A stretch of DNA of 64,000 nucleotides from positions 1-64,000 of the forward strand of contig JARVZY010002390.1 in the NCBI GenBank assembly GCA_030686995.1, given 5' to 3'. Source of the DNA: Artemisia argyi. Taxonomy: Eukaryota > Streptophyta > Magnoliopsida > Asterales > Asteraceae. Shown in pieces: positions 11,227 through 25,817 of the stretch; the stretch's first letter is position 1, and each line of letters opens with the position of its first letter. Both the position numbers and the translations under genes were made by a program. Under the pieces are notes generated by a model. It ran no database searches, had not been told where the DNA came from, and saw only the letters and a program-made list of their open reading frames with translations.

Positions 11227-13772
11227 TGATTCGTGACAAATCAAGTTATAGTATAGATATAGTAAGCTCAAGAGATCCGCAAAGAAATACGGATAACCCG
11301 AGGTCGTTTTCCGTGTGAAGGGTGAATGGAATTCCGAATTATCGATTCGGAAAACGTGTCGTGAAAAGTGGTACAAAGTGATATTGATGAGATTACGCTA
11401 ATGATATAGCAAATAAGGCACAATTAATCAATTAAGCACGTAATTCAACTAAACAAACCAAAAACGTAACGTAGAATCGAAAACCGTAAATTAAAACGTG
11501 AAATAAACGTCAACGCGCAAAATAAAATGCGACTTTTAAGCTACGCGAATCCTACGGACTTGAAAATAATTTCTAAAAATCAAAAATGATAAAAGAAAAT
11601 TTTGAGAAAAAGAAAAATATTTTTTTTTGACTTTTTATGTATTTTTTATGAATTAAAAACTATTTTAACTAATTAAAAATTAAAAGAAAATGAAAATAAA
11701 GTGAGAAAAATAAAAATTAAATTTTGAAAATTATAAAATAACTAAAAAGAAATTTTAAAATTAAAAACTAATTTTTTTGGCTTTTTATGTAATTTCTAGA
11801 AATTAAAAACAATTAAATCTAATTAAAAATTCAAAAGAAATTCAAATTAAATGAGAAAAATACAAAATAAATTTCTAAAAATCTAAAATAACTAAAAATA
11901 ATTTTATAATATTTTTTTGGATTTTTCTGGACTTTTTCTGATTTTTTTTTGGAATTTTTGGTAATTAAAAAGTATTTAAAAATGAATAAAAAGGAAAATA
12001 AAATAGGAAAAATAGCAAATAAGCTTGGAAAAATCTGAAAATTTCAGGAAAATTCTAAAATGATAAAATAAGCTTGAGAAAAAAATTTGAAACAAAAATA
12101 AGCTAGGAAAATGCTTAAAAGCTTGAAAACAGCTGATTTGGAGTGCTTATTTATAAGCACTCCTGACCAAAATGACTTGAAACTTTTAACAGATGATTAT
12201 TGAACTTGTAGAAGCTTAATGGAACACTTGAGAATCAATTTGAAGCACAGAAACACAGATATGAGCACAAATAGCTCAAATAAGCAAAGTGTGATAAGCT
12301 ATAAGCTGAAACAGTATAAGCAAAGGTCCAAAATCAAGGTACACAGCAACTTATGGTATAAATGAACTCAGATGACCAATAATATTCAACTTATGATGAC
12401 TAGAAACAATTTGCAGCCCTATATGTGAATTCAGAAACAAGTCTCAAACACTCAACTTGATAAGCTGTTTGAACAGTGATAATAAGCTGAATAGTGTAAA
12501 CTTTGGATGCTATTTACTCACAAGCTACCATAGAACAGTAATCCACCAAGAAATAAGACTTCCAATTTACTTAAGAGCTTCAAATTAACCTAGATCTTTA
12601 GTGAACTGCTGAGTGCACAGGGCACTTAATGCTGAGACAGTCAACTTAAGTGAGCTTATTTGATGAGCAAATAAGCTCCAAACCACAAAGTTCTTTTTGA
12701 AAATTGAAAACCTACTAACAAGTGTTTCAAAACAGCTTTTAGAAAGTAATTTGGACCAAAAATGAGTGCTGAGCACCAGATTGAAAATTAGACCAAAACA
12801 GACCACCCAAAAAGTTTGTTGACTTTTGTGATGAACTCAAACTTGACTAATTTGAACTTTGCTACTAATTTACTGATTACTGAAGTTGTATTAAGCAATT
12901 ATACTATTACTAAAGGCTACTACTACTGATTTGCTACTATTCTCTAAGCTACTTAATCTAAAATTCCAACTAAGCTCAACTGTTTTTAAATTACCTAGTG
13001 CTATTGACTTTTACCTATTGAACTATTATTTTTATTGCTACTACTACTTATTATTATTATACTATTGTGACAGATTTAAACCAATTCAAACCACTAGATG
13101 CTACTTAATACTAGTAAACTCAACCTAGCCAAACACTCCTTTATATTCTGTCAACAAAAGAAATTACCACAGATTGTACCAAATGAACTCCAATTCACAA
13201 CCTATGAACTCAATATGATCACTGAAGATAAAATAAATCCAAAAACACAGATCTCAGATGCAAGCTTCACTCAAAAAATAGATCCATAGGTTATGACAGA
13301 TATGAAACTACAATGAGTATTCAAACAACAATATACCACTTCAAATACCAAAACAGATTAACACTACTAGTATTCAATCACTAACAACAACTATTGAGCA
13401 CAAACAAACAAGTAACACAGATCTAATACTACTAATTTTGAGAGGAACGAAAATAAGTAAAAACTTACAAAAGCCACTCTCCCTCAGCAACAATTGAGGG
13501 AGTTCACTAAGCTAGCCTGTCTTTTGACAGGCCAATGGGACACCTTATTGGCTGCCTTTACTCCAAAATAAGCTCAGCTTATTCACAATAAGCTGATGTT
13601 TGACCAACAGTTGACTTTTTAAGCTTTTTGAGAGTATGAGAGTTTGGTGCCTTAGATAGTATCACAAAAGCTATAAACAGCTTATATGAAACTATTTGAA
13701 CAAATGAAAAGCTTGTTGAAGCTTTTGTAAATAAGACTTGATAATTTTTTTATATTTTCTGATTTTTATATA

Positions 13773-13809
<37 letters not shown>

Positions 13810-15063
13810 CTTTTTATGCAAACTTGAAATAACAAATAAGTAATAAATAAAAAGTATAACTGAATTGAAAAGACAATAAGTAAATGATAACAATAAGCAA
13901 AGAACAATAAGTAAATAAGCAATAAGCTGAAAATTAAGAAAGAAGAAATAAGACAAACTGAATTTAAATTTTATTAATAAAAATGATTCAATACAGAATA
14001 GAAATTGACAGCATAACAATATATTGAAAAAGGCACACCTACAACAATGAAATAAGGGGGGTATTTATAAGTGAGGTGTGATGCTAGGGTTTGCAGTCCT
14101 CTGTGTCCACCTCATCAATCCTTGTGATGTTTGTGTTTCTTTGGTCCCATCTGAGCCGTTTGATTCATTTCTAGATGCTTCCATTCAATGATGACCCTTG
14201 ATTGATTGATTGATAGATTGTGAATCCTACGTGTGAGAGCTCATTGGTACACGCGTCCTCTGTCATGTGCCTGTCACTCCTGACACGTGCACGGCCTTCT
14301 AGAAGGTCCCAATCATTAGTAATTAATTAGTACGAGGTAAATTGGACGGGGTAAAAAGTTAGGGTTCATGGAACAGTGCCAATTTCTGGGTAATAAGTAA
14401 AAGGGGGCGCGGGTTATTATTTTTAAAAGGTATTTATTGCGTTGGGTCGGGTTTGGAAAGGGTAGGCCGGGTATAGTTTTATTAGTGGTGGGCTTTGGCT
14501 AGTGGGCTGATGGGGAGTGGGTAAAAGGTTTTGGGCTGTTTCTTGTGGATCCGGATAGTTAAGGTTTAGGACTAATAGATTATAAGTAAGGACTAATGTT
14601 ATGAATTTGCAAACCATAGGGACCAAAACTGTAATGTGCCCAAAGTATCTTCCAAGGGTATTAGTTGACAATCTTCAAATCATGGAGGACCAATGTGGCT
14701 GTTTCTTTGAATATTTCTTTGAGGGATCATTTTTGCCAAATACTGAAAGTGAGGGACTAAAACTGCCAATTCTTCAAACTTTTGCCCAGGGACCAAATAT
14801 GTAATAAGATGAATCTCTGAGGACTTCTAATCATATAATGAGCTTTTCTTTGTCATTTTGCTTCCCCGGCTCCGGCTTTTGACACTTTCCATTCTCGTGC
14901 TCGTTTTTGTCGGTTTTGCTGTGTTTTTGTTCATTTTTTTTCATATCCGTACCTGCACATACACAAATACAAAAACATGCATTCTCTTGGCATTTTTGGT
15001 TAGTATTTGGTATTTATGGTCTGAAATAAGGTCTAAAAAGGATGAGTGATTATGCACTCATCA
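11227..15063 (-). repeat. 3' LTR of the Athila-like element
   Basis: 3837 bp, unusually long. AT-rich between about 11580 and 12110 and again from 13740, with a T run near 13776-13809 that is about 10 bases longer than in the other LTR. It is full of ATAAGC/GCTTAT words. The sequence near 11245-11266 reads like the 5' part of tRNA-Asp on the plus strand, i.e. its complement in the element RNA. Confidence 0.95.
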
Positions 15064-16524
15064 AAATCCCCCAGACTAAGGTATTGCCGTGCCCTCACGC
15101 AATGTCATCACCTCACGCTTAAGAGATAAATAATTTCAAAACTTCTCTTTACTGACGTTGTAAAGTAGCAATGATGTTCAAGAGAGATAGTAAAATCATT
15201 TATTCTAAAAAACGCTCCGTTTTCCGATTTTCATGAATAACAACTACAACTACTATTTTTTTGTACTTTTCCATTTTTATATAGGTGACGGTTTGATTTG
15301 ACTTTCATTATCAATTCTTATCTGTTGATAACTTTCAGGGTCAACGAGTAGAAACACTTCTCACAGAGAAGAGACCGTACGGATAAAAATCGTCATCCTT
15401 GATTTTTCACAAGCTCCCAAACTAAGCGTAAAATCGAGATCATTGTTTATCCAGAAGTTAGATGCTAACACTGCCCACAAAAGTTACTTGTGTATTACCT
15501 CTTGTCCCCAGGTCCTAAGTTTTGTATCTAAAGATTTTAATTTGTGAGAAATGAATTGCTTCATATTTTCTCGTTTCGATATTTGTTAGTCCGATAAGAG
15601 CACAAAATTTGAACTCTAAGTAGTTTCCAAACTTTCCCTCGAAAACCCCTGCATACAAAAATCGGGTCCACATGAAGGTCTCTGATTTAACACGATTTGT
15701 GGAGGTCCCCTTTTTATTTACGACCGAGACATACCATGTTTGATACCCGAAACGGAAGCTTTTTATTAGGGAAACCCCCGGAGTCGAAGTTTGGCATTTT
15801 TGCATAATCATAAGCACTTTAATAATACTTTTGTCCTTAGTCCTTTATTCTTTTACAGTCAACGGTTTATGAGCCGCCAAGATGTAAGAGTTTTATTATG
15901 ACTTTGGATTTCTATCCGCTGCTTTTTTATAGCTTTGGATTCCTCTGCCTTTTATTTTGGCTTTGGACTATTATTATTGATATTCATAACTATATGCCAA
16001 ACCCCAAGTCCTACGGCCTTTACTAAGATCACAACATCGGCTGCGAACCGGCAAGATGCAATAGTCTATTTCACCGTAACACTGGCAGTACCCCTATGTG
16101 TACCAAACCCCTGTATGCAGAAATTTTGTTGGGAACGAGAAAAAACTAAGTATTGCCCAAACCGTATACCCTTAATTAATCCTAGACATCTATTTAATAT
16201 TGGTGATGTTGCTGATGGGAACAAGGAGGCCACAAGTACCTCTCGTGGGTTTTTTAAATCCCAGTAATGCGATCCGTGTATAGCACGAAACTTCTAAATA
16301 AACTCTATCATTCCTCGATCTCCGCAAATTTAAAATCCCAAATAATGAGATCCGCGGATGCTTAGCCATAATCTTATGATTATTTTGGTTAAGGGAAACA
16401 AGCTAGGGCTCAACACGCCCGGTCAAGTCGGAACATTTATTTCTACTCTCGCCGGTAGGAAAGTCAAAACAAGGTGTCAAAACTTATTATTCATATATAT
16501 ATATATATTTTTTTTTCATTCATT

Positions 16525-16568
<44 letters not shown>

Positions 16569-17064
16569 AATTATAAAACGGTGACAAAAATTAAAATTTT
16601 TTGGTGGAAAACGGAGTTGCGTAAGTTAACAGCTCAGACGATGGTACAGGTCAAATCGAATCGAAGATTCACCCCCCCAGACTAAAGTGAAACATTGTCC
16701 TCAATGTTTTAAGGGACGGGTAATCCTACGTAAAATCTAAGGCCGTTTATTAAGTATGCCAAGAGATAAACGTTAGTCGATAAGATTTTGGATATGGTGA
16801 ATTTCCGAAAGAGCAGCGAAGGATGAGACTCGAGTGGAGAGAACGACAAACCACGAGCACGAGAGTCTTCAAACTTCGGGGAAATTCCTGAACATTCATA
16901 AACAACAACCACGAAAACACGAGTTTGGAAAGGGTCGCCCCCCTCACGTCACGTTATTAGAAAATAGAAAATATAGAAAATGAAAATGGATAAGCATGGG
17001 GTGCCTCCCACGAAGCGCTTGTTTTTGTTCACCGAGTCACATGAGCTTGACTCGATCCCCGAAT
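15064..17064 (-). other. 3' non-coding region of the Athila-like element
   Basis: About 2 kb between the pol stop and the 3' LTR. In element orientation it starts with a stem-loop (AACATTGAGGACAATGTT at 16691-16708) followed by TTTAGTCTGGGGGGG (16672-16686). It ends with another stem-loop (15083-15103) followed by TTAGTCTGGGGG next to the LTR (15067-15078), the true polypurine tract. A long T run lies at about 16528-16567. Short frames here show no recognisable protein; where Athila elements often carry an env-like ORF I see none. Confidence 0.7.
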
Positions 17065-20000
17065 TTAATCGTCCTTGGGGAAAGTCTGGAGATCCGGGAC
17101 AACCATGGGTGGTATGTCCCCTCCAAAGTAATGTTTAACACGATGACCATTCACTTTAAAATTAGGACCATTAGGTTGAGCAAGTTCAACGGTCCCATAA
17201 GGAAATACTTGGGTAATGGTGAATGGTCCAGACCAACGGGTTTTAAGTTTGCCCGAGAAAATCTTTAATCGAGAATTGAAAAGAAGGACTCGATCACCAA
17301 CATTGAAGACGCGATCTTTAATTTTAGCATCGTGAATCCTCTTTGTCTTCTCTTTGTAGATCAAAGAATTCTCATAGGCCTGATCACGAAGCTCGACTAA
17401 TTCATTCAACTGAACTTTTCGGTGATCACCCGCGGTTTGTAGGTCAAAATTAGCATGTTTCAAGGCCCAGTAGGCCTTGTGCTCAAGTTCAAAGGGCAAA
17501 TGGCAGGCTTTCCCGTAAACCAGCTTGTAAGGGGTGCACCCAATGGGTGTCTTGTAAGCGGTCCGGAAAGCCCAAAGTGCATCATCTAACTTATCGGCCC
17601 ATGAAGCACGATGTTCACCTACGGTCCTTTCTAAAATACGTTTCAAGCCACGATTGGAAACCTCAACTTGACCACTCGTCTGTGGATGATATGCCGTAGA
17701 AAGACGATGTGTGACACCATATTTGAGCATAACTTTTGCAAATTGATCATTACAGAAATGGGTCCCACGATCGCTTATGATAGCACGAGGCGCACCAAAT
17801 CGGGCGAAGAGACTTTTAAGAAATTTTACAACAACTCGGGCGTCATTGGTGGGTAGCGCCTTCGCTTCGACCCATTTAGACAAGTAGTCGACGGCCACGA
17901 GTATATATTTGTTACCACGAGAAGACGGGAATGGACCCATGAAATCGATACCCCAGACGTCAAAAATTTCACAGACTTGGATGGCATTTTGAGGCATCTC
18001 GTCCTTCTGAGTAATTTTCCCTTGACGCTGGCAAGAATCACATGATTTAACCAACTCATGAGCATCCCGGTAAATCGTCGGCCAGTAGAAGCCGGAATCA
18101 AAAACTTTCTTAGCGGTGAAGTTGGCACCATGATGTCCCCCCGTGGGTCCATTGTGGCATGCCATAAGAATTTCAGCGGCTTCCTTGCCGTGAACGCACC
18201 GCCGGATCACTTGATCCGCACAAATCTTAAACAAATAGGGATCGTCCCAGAAATAATGCTTAACATCTTTGAAGAATTTTTTCTTCTGCTGGAACGACAT
18301 CCCTTTCCGGATAAAATTCCCCGCATGGTAATTCGCAAAGTCGGCGAACCATGGGGTACTAGAATCACTATGTGATAAACTCCCCAGTGTCTCGAGAGGA
18401 AATGCTTCGTTAATCTCCTTTTTCTCGAAAACACTTTGATGGGGATTCTCTAAACGCGATAGGTGATCAGCAGCAAGGTTCTCGGCTCCCTTTTTATCTC
18501 GAATTTCAACTTTGAATTCTTGAAGGAGGAGAACCCACCGCATCAAGCGTGGCTTAGCATCTTGCTTCGCCATAAGATACTTAAGAGCCGAATGATCCGT
18601 GTACACTATGCATTTCTTCAAAAGCAAATAAGATCGAAATTTTTCAAAAGCGTAAATGACGGCTAACATTTCTTTCTCCGTAGTCGTATAATGGTATTGA
18701 GCGTCGGTCATTGTTTTACTAGCATAGTGTATCGGCTGAAAATGTTTAGACTTGCGTTGCCCCAGGACTGCACCAATAGCATAATCGCTAGCATCGCACA
18801 TTAGCTCAAAGGGCAAGTCCCAGTCGGGGGCAATTAAGACGGGAGCCTCCGTTAACTTCTTTTTAAGAACATTAAATACTTCGATGCATTCATTTGAGAA
18901 GATAAACGGAGCATCTTTTTCAAGCAAGTGTGTCAGAGGCCGGGCTATCTTAGAAAAATCTTGAATGAAACGTCGGTAAAAGCCGGCATGACCTAAAAAA
19001 CTTCTAATTCCTTTAACGGTCGTGGGATGAGGTAATTTTGCAATAACGTCGACTTTAGCTCTATCGACCTCAATCCCAGATTTCGAAATCTTGTGGCCGA
19101 GGACAATGCCCTCTTTGACCATGAAATGGCATTTCTCCCAATTTAGAACCAAGTTGGTGTCTTCACACCGTTTCAGCATATTTTCTAAATGGGAGAGGCA
19201 CGAAGTAAAAGAATCTCCATAAACCGAGAAATCATCCATGAAAACTTCCATGGTTTTCTCGATCATATCCGAAAATATCGACATCATACACCTTTGGAAC
19301 GTGCCTGGAGCATTGCATAAGCCAAAAGGCATACGACGATAGGCAAACGTACCATAAGGGCAAGTAAAGGTAGTCTTTTCCTGGTCCGGAGGGTCAATTG
19401 GTATTTGAAAATAGCCGGAAAATCCATCAAGAAAACAATAGAACTCATTTCCCGCTAGGCGTTCTAGCATTTGATCCATAAATGGAAGTGGGAAATGGTC
19501 CTTACGAGTCGCATCATTCAATTTACGATAATCAATACAAACTCTCCATCCGGTAACAAGACGTGTCGGAATCAATTCATTATCTTCATTTGTAACGACG
19601 GTCATTCCACCTTTCTTCGGTACGCAGTGGACCGGGCTAACCCAAGAGCTATCCGAGATTGGATAAATCATTCCGGCATCGAGGAGTTTGATAACTTCCT
19701 TTTTGATAACCTCATGAATTTTTGGGTTAACCCGTCGTTGTTGCTGAACGGACGGTTTGAAATTATCTTCAAGTAAGATCTTATGCGTGCAAAAACGAGG
19801 GTCGATACCCTTAATATCAGAAATTTGCCAAGCGATGGCACTCTTATGCTTCCTGAGCACATCTAAGAGACGTTTCTTCTCCTCATCCTTAAGTTCCTTA
19901 GAAATAATAACGGGAAGTTTGTCGGTTCCTTCCAAAAATGTGTATTCGAGATGAGGAGGTAAATCCTTGAGCTCGGGCTCCGGAGGATTCTCAGTAGACG

Positions 20001-22734
20001 GCTTAACTTCTTTAACGTCGGCCATTTTAAGGTCAAGCGGAGGGAGGGACGGGTTGGGATCTTCATTTAACAATTTCTCAATCAAAAATACATCCCCCTC
20101 CGGGTCACAATCAGAATGATCAATTTCCGGTGAAATCGAATCATTAGCAAGAAAGGCCTCGATCTCTTCCAAGATGAAATCACTTCCCTCAAATGGAGTA
20201 AGGGAAGGGGAAGGATCGGAAATTATCGGTTCAGAAGAATGAGTGGGATTGCCACTCGAAGCAAGTTCGGTAAAACCAAGTAACTCTTGAGCGTACTCTT
20301 CCGTAACTTCATCGATAACGTCGATTCGGTTAACGGAATATTTGTCAAACTCGGAGGAGTACCTCGCGGTTTGATCCAAGTTAAAAGTTACGGCTTCGGT
20401 ACCAACGCGTAAGGTAATTTCTTCATCGAAAACATCAATCAAAGCACGGCCAGTCCTTAGGAAACCTCTTCCGAGAATGAGAGGTACCCGCGGATCAGCA
20501 TCAAAATCAACAACGACAAAATCGGCAGGGAAATGGAATTTTCCCACATTAACAAAGACATCCTCGGCTATTCCCATCGGGCGGGAAGTAGTTCGGTCGG
20601 CAAGCTCGAGGGTCATACAAGTCGGAGTCAAATTGGGTAAAGACAATTTCTTCCAAATTGATAACGGCATTAGGTTAATGCTAGCGCCAAGATCGGCCAA
20701 GGCGAAGCATTGAACCATCCCAGGGAAATTACACGGAATGAGAAATCGACCGGGGTCTTCAAGCTTTTCGGGGAGCTTTTTGAGAATAACCGCCGAACAA
20801 TTCTCATTCATCTGGGTGCGAGATTTTTCAAACAATTTTTCTTTGTTATTCAAAAGACCTTTTAGCATTGAAGCAAATTTAGGCATCAAAAGTATAGCAT
20901 CCGCGAGAGTTATGTCAAAATGTAGCTCTTGAAAAACTTGGTAAAACTTTTCCATCTGAATTTTATCTCTCTCACGGTGCGTTTGTTCGTTTAAGCGTGA
21001 CGGATAAGGTAATTTTGTTTTGACGGGTGTTTCTTTCTCAGATTCGTAAACAACTTTATCTTTTCCTTTGGACGTCGGGACCACCGGAGGTTGGATGTTC
21101 TCGGTCCTTCCATTATCAGTAGGAATTCCCGTATCCGTTGTCACCTCGGTTTCACGGACGACTACCTTGGGAGACGAAGAAGAAGAAGGGGTAGTCGGAG
21201 CCGTTGGTCCATTGATTACCACACCACTCCTAGTCGTAATTGCTTTTGCATCACCCTGCGGGTTAGCAATTGTGTTGCTCGGAAGAGAGCCAGACGTCGA
21301 TGCTTGATTCATTTGTATAAAACTGCTCATCATTTGCTTAAGCTCATTCGTTTGACGACTCATGGTTGTGTCGATTTCCTTCTTAAGCTCGACCCTCATA
21401 TTGTTGATTTGATTTTGCATTGCTCGAAGGTTAACTTCGTTCGTTTTTATGTAATTAGCAAGCTCAGGAGAAGGTTGCGGTGGTTGATAAACTTGTTGTG
21501 GTAGAGGGGCTTGATAATTGTTTCCACGGTTTTGATTGTAACCTTGGTTTTGATAACCTTGGTTAGTTTGAGGATAACGGTTTTGATTAGTTTGCACGGG
21601 TGGAAACCCAGGTGGACTTGTTTGGTTAGTACGAAAACCTTGGTTTTGATTGTAGTTCACGGCTGCTATGTTAGCATTATAAACTTGGCCATCGGTGGCT
21701 TGACAATCATAATACGGATGCGGTCCACCACAAATCACACATTTTTCATTAACGGCTTTAACGGTCTCGGGTTTTTGGTTCTGCAACTTAAACTCTTTCA
21801 TCATACAACGGATTGCGTCGGTAAGTTCGGCCAATTCCGATGATTGGACCGACGAAGGTGAAGGAGGAGTAAAAGAAGTCACTTTCGAAACATTCGGTTT
21901 GTTACGAGAAGTCGGAACCTTAGATTTGTTCTCAATAATCGTCAAAATATCCCTAGGCGTACGATTCAAGATATTGCCACCGGCGGCTGCGTTTAAAGAA
22001 TCTTGATCGTTTTGCGTCAAAGCGTTATAAAACGTGTCGATTTGGTGTAACTCGGAGAAACCATGGTGAGGACATTTTCGAAGAAGATCCTTAAAGCGTT
22101 CCCATGCCTCACCAAAGTTCTCATCAAAACGTTGTTGAAAATTAGTTATATCATTCTTAAGATTAGTCGTTTTGGACGGCGGAAAGAAATGATTAACAAA
22201 TTTCGAGACGAGTTCTTCCCATGTGTGAATTGATCGAGGGGGTTCTTTTTCGAGCCAAATCCGGGCTGAACCCTCGAGTGAAAATGGGAACAACATCAAT
22301 TTGATAGCATCGTGAGGGACATCCTTAAATTTCAAAGTCGAAGTTAGCTTATTAAACCATCGGATGTGTGCGTGAGGATCGTCCCTCTCAAAACCGTGAA
22401 ATTGTTTTGACGTAACAAGTTGAATCAATCCAGTTTTAAGTTCAAAATTATCGGAAAGGATTGGTGGTAAAACAATTGCATCCCCGTATCCCTCGGTGGG
22501 ACACTGGAGCAATTCTTGCATAGTACGTTGATCGTAAACCGGTTGTGGTCCCATCGGCGGGATCACATTGTTTTGGATACCACCCATCGGCGGGGGTCCC
22601 AAGTGTTGTTCGTTTGGGTTCATTTCCTCCGTATTAGGAAATAGAACTCGGTGTGTGTGACGAAACAAACTTTCCGGATTTGAAAGTGGTGAAACAAGTC
22701 GTTTAGACGTAGATCGTGTGTTCATACACCACAA
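17065..22734 (-). CDS. gag-pol: Gag-Pol polyprotein of the Athila-like element
   Basis: A 1889-residue uninterrupted frame encoding all proteins needed for retrotransposition. In order: Gag capsid-like domain (about residues 115-245, motif HIRWFNKL and later [15 protein letters not shown]); a knuckle-like [13 protein letters not shown] (near 333); a Gln/Asn-rich linker; aspartic protease with DLGAS (near 680); reverse transcriptase with CIDYRKLND (near 1065) and FMDD as the catalytic motif (near 1166); RNase H with CDASD (near 1310) and TDHS (near 1380); integrase with an HHCC zinc region (about 1528-1566) and a D-D-E core (DFMGP near 1597, SDRGTHF near 1655, GQVEVSN near 1690). The start used is the first Met, [12 protein letters not shown]; the second Met, three residues on, is equally plausible. 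No stop or frameshift is present, so this element could be autonomous. Confidence 0.96.
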   Translation of the reverse strand: MWCMNTRSTSKRLVSPLSNPESLFRHTHRVLFPNTEEMNPNEQHLGPPPMGGIQNNVIPPMGPQPVYDQRTMQELLQCPTEGYGDAIVLPPILSDNFELKTGLIQLVTSKQFHGFERDDPHAHIRWFNKLTSTLKFKDVPHDAIKLMLFPFSLEGSARIWLEKEPPRSIHTWEELVSKFVNHFFPPSKTTNLKNDITNFQQRFDENFGEAWERFKDLLRKCPHHGFSELHQIDTFYNALTQNDQDSLNAAAGGNILNRTPRDILTIIENKSKVPTSRNKPNVSKVTSFTPPSPSSVQSSELAELTDAIRCMMKEFKLQNQKPETVKAVNEKCVICGGPHPYYDCQATDGQVYNANIAAVNYNQNQGFRTNQTSPPGFPPVQTNQNRYPQTNQGYQNQGYNQNRGNNYQAPLPQQVYQPPQPSPELANYIKTNEVNLRAMQNQINNMRVELKKEIDTTMSRQTNELKQMMSSFIQMNQASTSGSLPSNTIANPQGDAKAITTRSGVVINGPTAPTTPSSSSSPKVVVRETEVTTDTGIPTDNGRTENIQPPVVPTSKGKDKVVYESEKETPVKTKLPYPSRLNEQTHRERDKIQMEKFYQVFQELHFDITLADAILLMPKFASMLKGLLNNKEKLFEKSRTQMNENCSAVILKKLPEKLEDPGRFLIPCNFPGMVQCFALADLGASINLMPLSIWKKLSLPNLTPTCMTLELADRTTSRPMGIAEDVFVNVGKFHFPADFVVVDFDADPRVPLILGRGFLRTGRALIDVFDEEITLRVGTEAVTFNLDQTARYSSEFDKYSVNRIDVIDEVTEEYAQELLGFTELASSGNPTHSSEPIISDPSPSLTPFEGSDFILEEIEAFLANDSISPEIDHSDCDPEGDVFLIEKLLNEDPNPSLPPLDLKMADVKEVKPSTENPPEPELKDLPPHLEYTFLEGTDKLPVIISKELKDEEKKRLLDVLRKHKSAIAWQISDIKGIDPRFCTHKILLEDNFKPSVQQQRRVNPKIHEVIKKEVIKLLDAGMIYPISDSSWVSPVHCVPKKGGMTVVTNEDNELIPTRLVTGWRVCIDYRKLNDATRKDHFPLPFMDQMLERLAGNEFYCFLDGFSGYFQIPIDPPDQEKTTFTCPYGTFAYRRMPFGLCNAPGTFQRCMMSIFSDMIEKTMEVFMDDFSVYGDSFTSCLSHLENMLKRCEDTNLVLNWEKCHFMVKEGIVLGHKISKSGIEVDRAKVDVIAKLPHPTTVKGIRSFLGHAGFYRRFIQDFSKIARPLTHLLEKDAPFIFSNECIEVFNVLKKKLTEAPVLIAPDWDLPFELMCDASDYAIGAVLGQRKSKHFQPIHYASKTMTDAQYHYTTTEKEMLAVIYAFEKFRSYLLLKKCIVYTDHSALKYLMAKQDAKPRLMRWVLLLQEFKVEIRDKKGAENLAADHLSRLENPHQSVFEKKEINEAFPLETLGSLSHSDSSTPWFADFANYHAGNFIRKGMSFQQKKKFFKDVKHYFWDDPYLFKICADQVIRRCVHGKEAAEILMACHNGPTGGHHGANFTAKKVFDSGFYWPTIYRDAHELVKSCDSCQRQGKITQKDEMPQNAIQVCEIFDVWGIDFMGPFPSSRGNKYILVAVDYLSKWVEAKALPTNDARVVVKFLKSLFARFGAPRAIISDRGTHFCNDQFAKVMLKYGVTHRLSTAYHPQTSGQVEVSNRGLKRILERTVGEHRASWADKLDDALWAFRTAYKTPIGCTPYKLVYGKACHLPFELEHKAYWALKHANFDLQTAGDHRKVQLNELVELRDQAYENSLIYKEKTKRIHDAKIKDRVFNVGDRVLLFNSRLKIFSGKLKTRWSGPFTITQVFPYGTVELAQPNGPNFKVNGHRVKHYFGGDIPPMVVPDLQTFPKDD

Positions 22735-23244
22735 AAATCAAAATTTTGAAAAATAAAAGGAAAAATAAATTTGAAAAGGAAAATCTTTTTGTGTTTTTGT
22801 TTTTATAAAGCAAAACTTAAACTTAAACTTTTGTTTTTTTCTTTTTCAAACGTTACGTTAATTGTAAACCGTTTCCCTTAATCTACTCGCGACGGAACGG
22901 GAGAGAAGAATGGATCTCTCTTCAGCTTGCAATTTAATGTCAAAGCTTCCGTATTTTCCGCTTATTCGGTTGTAGAATTAAAGTAATCCGACTTGCAACT
23001 AATTTCACGCGTAGTTATATTGAGAAACTTTTTTGGTTTACAACGCCCTTTCTTTCGATCGGAACGAGGCTGTAACTTTATTATTTTTTTGGTATTTTTG
23101 TGAAAACACTTTAGGAAAAGTGTTTTTGATTTTTCGATATTTATATAATATATACAAAATAGAGGAAGGCTTATCAAAACACAATTTTTCAAAAACGAAA
23201 TTTCAAAAATTCACTTCAACCTTCCCCGGCAGCGGCGCCAAAAT
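22735..23244 (-). promoter_or_regulatory. 5' leader with tRNA-Asp primer binding site
   Basis: The leader between 5' LTR and Gag-Pol. Next to the LTR, after a 4-base gap, the minus strand reads TGGCGCCGCTGCCGGGGAA (positions 23240 down to 23222), matching the complement of the 3' end of plant tRNA-Asp(GUC) with one central difference. This primer is characteristic of Athila/Tat elements. Confidence 0.9.
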
Positions 23245-25786
23245 TGATTCGTGACAAATCAAGTTATAGTATAGATATAGTAAGCTCAAGAGATCCGCAA
23301 AGAAATACGGATAACCCGAGGTCGTTTTCCGTGTGAAGGGTGAATGGAATTCCGAATTATCGATTCGGAAAACGTGTCGTGAAAAGTGGTACAAAGTGAT
23401 ATTGATGAGATTACGCTAATGATATAGCAAATAAGGCACAATTAATCAATTAAGCACGTAATTCAACTAAACAAACCAAAAACGTAACGTAGAATCGAAA
23501 ACCGTAAATTAAAACGTGAAATAAACGTCAACGCGCAAAATAAAATGCGACTTTTAAGCTACGCGAATCCTACGGACTTGAAAATAATTTCTAAAAATCA
23601 AAAATGATAAAAGAAAATTTTGAGAAAAAGAAAAATATTTTTTTTTGACTTTTTATGTATTTTTTATGAATTAAAAACTATTTTAACTAATTAAAAATTA
23701 AAAGAAAATGAAAATAAAGTGAGAAAAATAAAAATTAAATTTTGAAAATTATAAAATAACTAAAAAGAAATTTTAAAATTAAAAACTAATTTTTTTGGCT
23801 TTTTATGTAATTTCTAGAAATTAAAAACAATTAAATCTAATTAAAAATTCAAAAGAAATTCAAATTAAATGAGAAAAATACAAAATAAATTTCTAAAAAT
23901 CTAAAATAACTAAAAATAATTTTATAATATTTTTTTGGATTTTTCTGGACTTTTTCTGATTTTTTTTTGGAATTTTTGGTAATTAAAAAGTATTTAAAAA
24001 TGAATAAAAAGGAAAATAAAATAGGAAAAATAGCAAATAAGCTTGGAAAAATCTGAAAATTTCAGGAAAATTCTAAAATGATAAAATAAGCTTGAGAAAA
24101 AAATTTGAAACAAAAATAAGCTAGGAAAATGCTTAAAAGCTTGAAAACAGCTGATTTGGAGTGCTTATTTATAAGCACTCCTGACCAAAATGACTTGAAA
24201 CTTTTAACAGATGATTATTGAACTTGTAGAAGCTTAATGGAACACTTGAGAATCAATTTGAAGCACAGAAACACAGATATGAGCACAAATAGCTCAAATA
24301 AGCAAAGTGTGATAAGCTATAAGCTGAAACAGTATAAGCAAAGGTCCAAAATCAAGGTACACAGCAACTTATGGTATAAATGAACTCAGATGACCAATAA
24401 TATTCAACTTATGATGACTAGAAACAATTTGCAGCCCTATATGTGAATTCAGAAACAAGTCTCAAACACTCAACTTGATAAGCTGTTTGAACAGTGATAA
24501 TAAGCTGAATAGTGTAAACTTTGGATGCTATTTACTCACAAGCTACCATAGAACAGTAATCCACCAAGAAATAAGACTTCCAATTTACTTAAGAGCTTCA
24601 AATTAACCTAGATCTTTAGTGAACTGCTGAGTGCACAGGGCACTTAATGCTGAGACAGTCAACTTAAGTGAGCTTATTTGATGAACAAATAAGCTCCAAA
24701 CCACAAAGTTCTTTTTGAAAATTGAAAACCTACTAACAAGTGTTTCAAAACAGCTTTTAGAAAGTAATTTGGACCAAAAATGAGTGCTGAGCACCAGATT
24801 GAAAATTAGACCAAAACAGACCACCCAAAAAGTTTGTTGACTTTTGTGATGAACTCAAACTTGACTAATTTGAACTTTGCTACTAATTTACTGATTACTG
24901 AAGTTGTATTAAGCAATTATACTATTACTAAAGGCTACTACTACTGATTTGCTACTATTCTCTAAGCTACTTAATCTAAAATTCCAACTAAGCTCAACTG
25001 TTTTTAAATTACCTAGTGCTATTGACTTTTACCTATTGAACTATTATTTTTATTGCTACTACTACTTATTATTATTATACTATTGTGACAGATTTAAACC
25101 AATTCAAACCACTAGATGCTACTTAATACTAGTAAACTCAACCTAGCCAAACACTCCTTTATATTCTGTCAACAAAAGAAATTACCACAGATTGTACCAA
25201 ATGAACTCCAATTCACAACCTATGAACTCAATATGATCACTGAAGATAAAATAAATCCAAAAACACAGATCTCAGATGCAAGCTTCACTCAAAAAATAGA
25301 TCCATAGGTTATGACAGATATGAAACTACAATGAGTATTCAAACAACAATATACCACTTCAAATACCAAAACAGATTAACACTACTAGTATTCAATCACT
25401 AACAACAACTATTGAGCACAAACAAACAAGTAACACAGATCTAATACTACTAATTTTGAGAGGAACGAAAATAAGTAAAAACTTACAAAAGCCACTCTCC
25501 CTCAGCAACAATTGAGGGAGTTCACTAAGCTAGCCTGTCTTTTGACAGGCCAATGGGACACCTTATTGGCTGCCTTTACTCCAAAATAAGCTCAGCTTAT
25601 TCACAATAAGCTGATGTTTGACCAACAGTTGACTTTTTAAGCTTTTTGAGAGTATGAGAGTTTGGTGCCTTAGATAGTATCACAAAAGCTATAAACAGCT
25701 TATATGAAACTATTTGAACAAATGAAAAGCTTGTTGAAGCTTTTGTAAATAAGACTTGATAATTTTTTTATATTTTCTGATTTTTA

Positions 25787-25817
<31 letters not shown>

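Noticed and set aside
12585..12806. Duplicate small ORFs in the Athila-like LTRs (also 24603-24824, 14423-14671, 26431-26679)
   Set aside because: They repeat only because the LTRs are identical; no protein-like composition and no start context.
15515..15817. Possible env-like ORF3 of the Athila-like element
   Set aside because: 100 codons with no signal peptide or membrane segment; too short for an Athila ORF3.
17668..21843. Plus- and minus-strand ORFs of 60-137 codons overlapping Gag-Pol
   Set aside because: Shadows of the 1889-codon frame.
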